A stretch of DNA of 8,757 nucleotides from Desulfacyla sp964522045 (GTDB lineage: Bacteria; Desulfobacterota; DSM-4660; Desulfatiglandales; Desulfatiglandaceae), in assembly GCA_964522045.1 (NCBI GenBank), contig CAZFSF010000112.1:1-8757 (forward strand), in the 5' to 3' direction. The position numbers and the translations under genes are program-made. Below are positions 5,891 through 8,757 of this stretch, piece after piece. The notes below the pieces were generated by a model. It was not told the origin of the DNA. It searched no databases and saw nothing but the letters and a program-made list of their open reading frames with translations. Position 1 is the first letter of the stretch, and every line of letters starts with the position of its first letter.

Positions 5891-7300
5891 ATGAAACTGT
5901 TAAAGAATAATTTTTTGCTAATAGCAATCTTGTTCCTTTCATTACAAGGTTTGCAGGGTGGTCTGGCCAATGGTTCAGACGGAGATAGTATTTTAGGGCC
6001 ACAATCAAGACAGGCCATAGGTGAACAGCATGTACTTGTACTTGCCGTTCGGTTCCCTGACGTAGAACCAAGATTTCCCATAAAGCGAATCCGAAAAAAA
6101 GTGGTCAGAGGCCTTAATAAATATGTAAAAGAGCAATCGTATGGTTTGACATGGGTGAAGGCCGACTTCAGAGGGTGGATAACGCTTCCCGACCCTATTC
6201 GAAAATATAAGGTAAGCCCTTATAATTTTGAAGTTGATAGGACAAGGGTCAAAAAACTTATTGAGGACTCTATGTCGGCTGTTGAGAAAGAGGTGGATTT
6301 CTCCCAATACCAACATATAATTATCGTACACGGGGCCTTTACCACTCCTGGAAAGGGCTACGGAATGATCTGCTACTGTGCCAATCCTGGCATGCTTTCA
6401 GGAGTAAGAAAAAATGTCAGATATGTGCCGGTTGAATCAAAGGGGGGGCAGACATTCCGGGGCGGCGTCAGTGTGGCGGCGGAAAATGCCCATTTGGGAA
6501 TGTTTGCCCATGATTTTTTCCACGCCCTCGGTGGTATATACGAGGATAAGCGTCTTATTCCGTGACTGTATGACTTCGAGCGTCAGTCTGACGCTTCCGG
6601 GCTTCCCAGCTTCAGGCATCATGCCATATATATGGGACCGTGGGATATCATGTCTCAACATTTCATAGAAAGAACAAAACCCCCGCAAGGTATCTCTTCC
6701 TTCACAAAAATCAGATTGAGTTGGATATCCCCGGACCAGGTACTCCTGGTAAATCCCGGCAGCACAAAATGGACTTTTCTATCCCCACTTTCAAAAAAGG
6801 GCGAAACCCTTGCCGTCAAAATACCCTTAAAGCAGAGATGGGGCGGTGGCTGGAGCCGTTATTATCTCGTGGAAAATCGCCAGCTCACCGGATATGACCG
6901 CCTCCTGCCGGACAGCGGCATACTTGTATTAAAGGTAAACCCGGATGTTATGGAGGGTTCCGGCACAGTGAAGGTCATGGATGCCGATCCCGATTCCCCA
7001 TATTTCTCACATGCCACATTCAGACTGGATCGGAACAACAGAAATGCCTTCGTTGACAAAAAGAATAACGTTGCCATAATCCCCCTTTGGCCTGATAAGG
7101 GAACCCGGGGCGTCCTGATCACCATCCCTGAAAAAAGCTCCGATGCATTGAAAGCGGCCCTGGGGATTCAGGAACTCTTCAAGCGCTTTCCTGAACCGAG
7201 GAGGAAGGAGGAAGGGAAATTAATAGAAGAGTGTATTTCATCTTTTAAGAGGTCTGATTTTAAGGCATGCTTTCAAATTACTCAGCAGACGCTTAAATGA
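5891..7300 (+). CDS. Secreted M6-like metalloprotease, probable selenoprotein read through TGA 6563-6565
   Basis: Read as one frame with TGA as Sec, this encodes 469 residues. MKLLKNNFLLIAILFLSL is a clear signal peptide. Residues 46-110 (VLVLAVRFPDVEPRFP, EQSYGLTWVKADFRGW, ITLPDPIRKY) and MFAHDFFHALGG (204-215) match the peptidase M6 (immune inhibitor A-like) catalytic part. The zinc motif is HDFFH (207-211), with Asp208 where the family has the catalytic Glu. After the TGA (codon 225) the frame continues LYDFERQSDASG, HHAIYMGPWDIMSQHF, PPQGISSFTKIRLSWI, and the M6-like beta domain RYYLVENRQLTGYDRLLPDS, GILVLKVNPD. No frameshift or other stop occurs. GAGG (5881-5884) favours ATG 5891; ATG 5870 and 5879 are alternatives. 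Conventional annotation would give two genes, 5891-6565 and 6632-7300. A nonsense-mutated pseudogene is the alternative. Confidence 0.78.
6563..6565 (+). other. In-frame TGA, probable selenocysteine codon (Sec225)
   Basis: The context is CTT ATT CCG TGA CTG TAT GAC TTC. Protein similarity to M6-like peptidases runs without gap on both sides, giving RLIP-U-LYDFER. The base after TGA is C, the context known to be least favourable for termination. A hairpin fitting the bacterial SECIS pattern starts 13 nt after the codon. Confidence 0.72.
6579..6595 (+). promoter_or_regulatory. Candidate bacterial SECIS element
   Basis: AGCGTCA (6579-6585) and TGACGCT (6589-6595) form a perfect 7-bp stem with apical loop GUC, extended by a G-U pair (6578/6596). 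The first loop base, G, is nucleotide 21 after the TGA. Bacterial SECIS elements usually sit within the coding region with 16-37 nt between the UGA and the apical loop, a loop of 3 or more nt, and a G at one of its first positions; all are met. The tip CAGUCUG closely resembles the E. coli fdhF tip CAGGUCUG, whose loop lies at almost the same distance from its UGA. The bulged U of fdhF is not obvious here. Confidence 0.7.
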
Positions 7301-7355
7301 GCAAGATAGCGGACAACGCTCCCCTTGACTCTTATTCATTCTGTAAAATCAAGTT

Positions 7356-7380
7356 AGGGCGTAGGATTGGGGTCTGCCCT
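7356..7380. repeat. Short hairpin with flanking direct repeat
   Basis: AGGGC (7356-7360) pairs with GCCCT (7376-7380) around a 15-nt loop, and CCCTTGAC occurs at 7322-7329 and again at 7377-7384, 55 bases apart. It lies in the 148-bp gap between the protease and the hydrolase. It may be a weak terminator or REP-like remnant; the TTGAC boxes have no convincing -10 partner at 16-18 nt. Confidence 0.3.
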
Positions 7381-7448
7381 TGACACGGTAGGTGGCAGGG
7401 GATCGAGCTACCGGTTTATTGACGACAAAAAAAACATTAGGAAGAATC

Positions 7449-8651
7449 ATGCCCCGAAACCCCAGTAACCGGTTAACAGACCTCCGCGGCGTAGGGAGTT
7501 TAACGATTGACGCCATTACCGGCATTACCGATATCGTAGAATCATTACATCACACGATAACCAGTTTTTCAGGGATACTTGGCGCACCAGATCAATACAG
7601 GACAAGGGGTATCACAGGAATGGTTTACCGGGACATCCGTACTGTTACCGAATTGGTGGGGGACGGAATCGATGCTCTGCTCGACCGACTCAGCTCGATG
7701 CTTGGAGAAAAGGACTCATCTCCCGGTCGTGAAGCCGTTCTTTCCGCACTGAATGGTGTCCTCGGTGATCATCTTGTCGCCAGGAACAATCCGCTTGCCA
7801 TTCCCATGCAGTTACGCCGTAATGGAAAACCATTGGATGAACAAACGCTTTCCGAAGCGATTCAGCAATCCAACGGTAGACTTGCAATAATGGTGCACGG
7901 ATCGTGTATGAATGATTTGCAATGGAACAGACAGGGGCACGACCATGGCGCGGCCCTGGCACGAGACCTGGGATTCGTTCCGGTGTATGTACATTATAAT
8001 ACCGGACTTCATGTTTCTGAAAACGGTAGAAAATTTTCCAACCTCCTTGAAACAATCATAGATCAATCGCCTCAACCGATAGAGCTTTTCATCATCGCCC
8101 ATAGCATGGGAGGGCTTGTTTCCCGGAGCGCCTGCCATTACGGTAAAACATCCGGCCATACCTGGCTGAATCATCTTCGAAAGATCGTATTTCTTGGCAC
8201 GCCGCATCACGGGTCACCATTGGAGAAAGGCGGCAACTGGATCGATATTATCCTAAAAATAAGCCCGTATAGCGCCCCCTTTTCTCGCCTGGGAAAAATT
8301 CGGAGCTGCGGCGTTACTGATATGCGTTATGGCAATGTAGTGGACGACGATTGGAAAGGACACGACAGATTCGAATTTTCAGTGGATCAGCGGATCCCCG
8401 TGCCTCTGCCGAAAGGCGTGCAGTGTTATTCAATAGCCGCAACCACCGGCAAAGAATCAAACAAGCTCGGTGATAATCTTATCGGAGACGGTCTCGTGAC
8501 ATTGCGCAGCGCTTTCGGGCGTCATAAGAATGCTGAATTCAATCTTTTGTTTCCGGAAACCCATCAGTGGGTCGGCCGCAATTTGAAGCATATGGATCTT
8601 CTCAATCATCCGGAAGTATATGAAACCATCAAAAAGTGGCTAAGGATTTAA
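7449..8651 (+). CDS. Alpha/beta hydrolase (PGAP1/lipase-like esterase)
   Basis: The 400-residue protein has an N-terminal helical region of about 140 residues (GSLTIDAITGITDIVESLHH; SPGREAVLSALNGVLGDHLV; NPLAIPMQLRRNGKPLD) followed by an alpha/beta hydrolase domain: oxyanion-hole strand LAIMVHGSCMNDLQW (145-159), nucleophile elbow FIIAHSMGGLVSR (214-226, Ser219), VFLGTPHHGSPLEK (247-260), likely acid Asp347 in GDGLV and likely base His381 in LKHMDLLNHPEV. The TPHHGSP motif is typical of PGAP1/triacylglycerol-lipase-like esterases; the ester substrate is unknown. No signal peptide is seen, so a cytoplasmic or membrane-associated location is likely. AGGAAG (7439-7444) fixes ATG 7449; the frame is open back to GTG 7392, which lacks a good ribosome binding site. 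Confidence 0.87.
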   Translation: MPRNPSNRLTDLRGVGSLTIDAITGITDIVESLHHTITSFSGILGAPDQYRTRGITGMVYRDIRTVTELVGDGIDALLDRLSSMLGEKDSSPGREAVLSALNGVLGDHLVARNNPLAIPMQLRRNGKPLDEQTLSEAIQQSNGRLAIMVHGSCMNDLQWNRQGHDHGAALARDLGFVPVYVHYNTGLHVSENGRKFSNLLETIIDQSPQPIELFIIAHSMGGLVSRSACHYGKTSGHTWLNHLRKIVFLGTPHHGSPLEKGGNWIDIILKISPYSAPFSRLGKIRSCGVTDMRYGNVVDDDWKGHDRFEFSVDQRIPVPLPKGVQCYSIAATTGKESNKLGDNLIGDGLVTLRSAFGRHKNAEFNLLFPETHQWVGRNLKHMDLLNHPEVYETIKKWLRI

Positions 8652-8707
8652 CATTCAGGAATTCTGGAAGAAAACAGCGTAGCGGGGACTAGAGCAACCC
8701 CATAGGA

Positions 8708-8757
8708 GGCTGTCCGAGAATGAGATAGTTTGTTCAAGATCAAGGAAGGCGAAAATT
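8708..8757. repeat. Dispersed repeat copy 2, inverted relative to copy 1, cut by the window end
   Basis: The reverse complement of this stretch aligns without gaps to 1585-1634, with about 35 of 50 positions identical and a shared 13-base core AAACTATCTCATT. The copies are inverted and about 7.1 kb apart. The window ends where the hairpin part of copy 1 would begin, so copy 2 probably continues beyond base 8757. Confidence 0.6.

Noticed and set aside
6541..6640. Frameshift as the cause of the split protease gene
   Set aside because: Both parts are in the same frame (5891 and 6632 differ by a multiple of three) and the similarity continues codon by codon across the TGA, so no indel is needed.
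7325..7349. Sigma-70 promoter TTGACT ... TAAAAT before the hydrolase
   Set aside because: The spacer is only 13 nt, too short for a normal promoter.
7392..7448. GTG start for the hydrolase
   Set aside because: No proper Shine-Dalgarno precedes it; AGGAAG sits at the right distance from ATG 7449.
8684..8701. GGGG/CCCC hairpin after the hydrolase as terminator
   Set aside because: Only 4 bp with a 10-nt loop and no T-run; too weak to call.
1..8757. CRISPR array, tRNA or rRNA genes
   Set aside because: No regularly spaced repeats and no recognisable tRNA or rRNA sequence were seen on reading the window.

Overview
The window looks like a piece of a deltaproteobacterial (Desulfobacterota-type) chromosome with moderate GC. 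Organism assignment is inference, resting on the mix of families: TIGR04076-type protein, DUF2293, CcbP-like protein, a zinc-ribbon Y1 transposase-like protein, and a probable selenoprotein. All supported genes are on the + strand.

Layout. (1) 1-430: the end of a HigB-type toxin and a complete HigA-type antitoxin. (2) 472-1008: a cupin-fold protein. (3) 1082-1491: two very short genes that look like decay products, a CcbP-like protein cut after its conserved core and a DUF2293 protein missing its whole middle, overlapping at TTGA. (4) 1492-1750: no gene, but a structured dispersed-repeat copy (hairpin 1544-1587 plus tail to 1634) and a GC-rich hairpin (1686-1720). (5) 1789-2466: a Y1/HUH (IS200/RAYT-like) transposase-related protein with an N-terminal zinc ribbon that stops before the catalytic-tyrosine helix, followed by a perfect 16-bp inverted repeat at 2492-2533. 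(6) 2572-3183 wrbA, 3338-3631 a TIGR04076-type small Cys-rich protein, then an unrecognised open stretch 3607-3804 without a start. (7) 3918-7300: a close-set + strand series of a fold-type I PLP aminotransferase, a DUF71/COG2102 PP-loop ATPase and a secreted M6-like metalloprotease. (8) 7449-8651: an alpha/beta hydrolase. (9) The last 50 bases are an inverted, diverged copy of the repeat at 1585-1634.

The main result is the M6-like protease. A conventional gene caller would split it into two genes (5891-6565 and 6632-7300), but both are in the same reading frame, separated only by one in-frame TGA at 6563-6565, and M6-like sequence continues across it without shift or gap. Directly after the TGA is a perfect 7-bp hairpin (6579-6595) with a GUC apical loop beginning 21 nt after the codon, fitting the bacterial SECIS pattern and resembling the E. 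coli fdhF loop. I therefore read it as one 469-residue exported selenoprotein with Sec225, 14 residues after the second His of an HDxxH zinc motif. The main alternative is a pseudogene with a nonsense mutation; the degraded small genes nearby show that decay occurs in this region.

The aminotransferase and DUF71 ATPase (32 bp apart) are probably co-transcribed, with the protease possibly third (51 bp gap). No common pathway can be read from the sequence alone.
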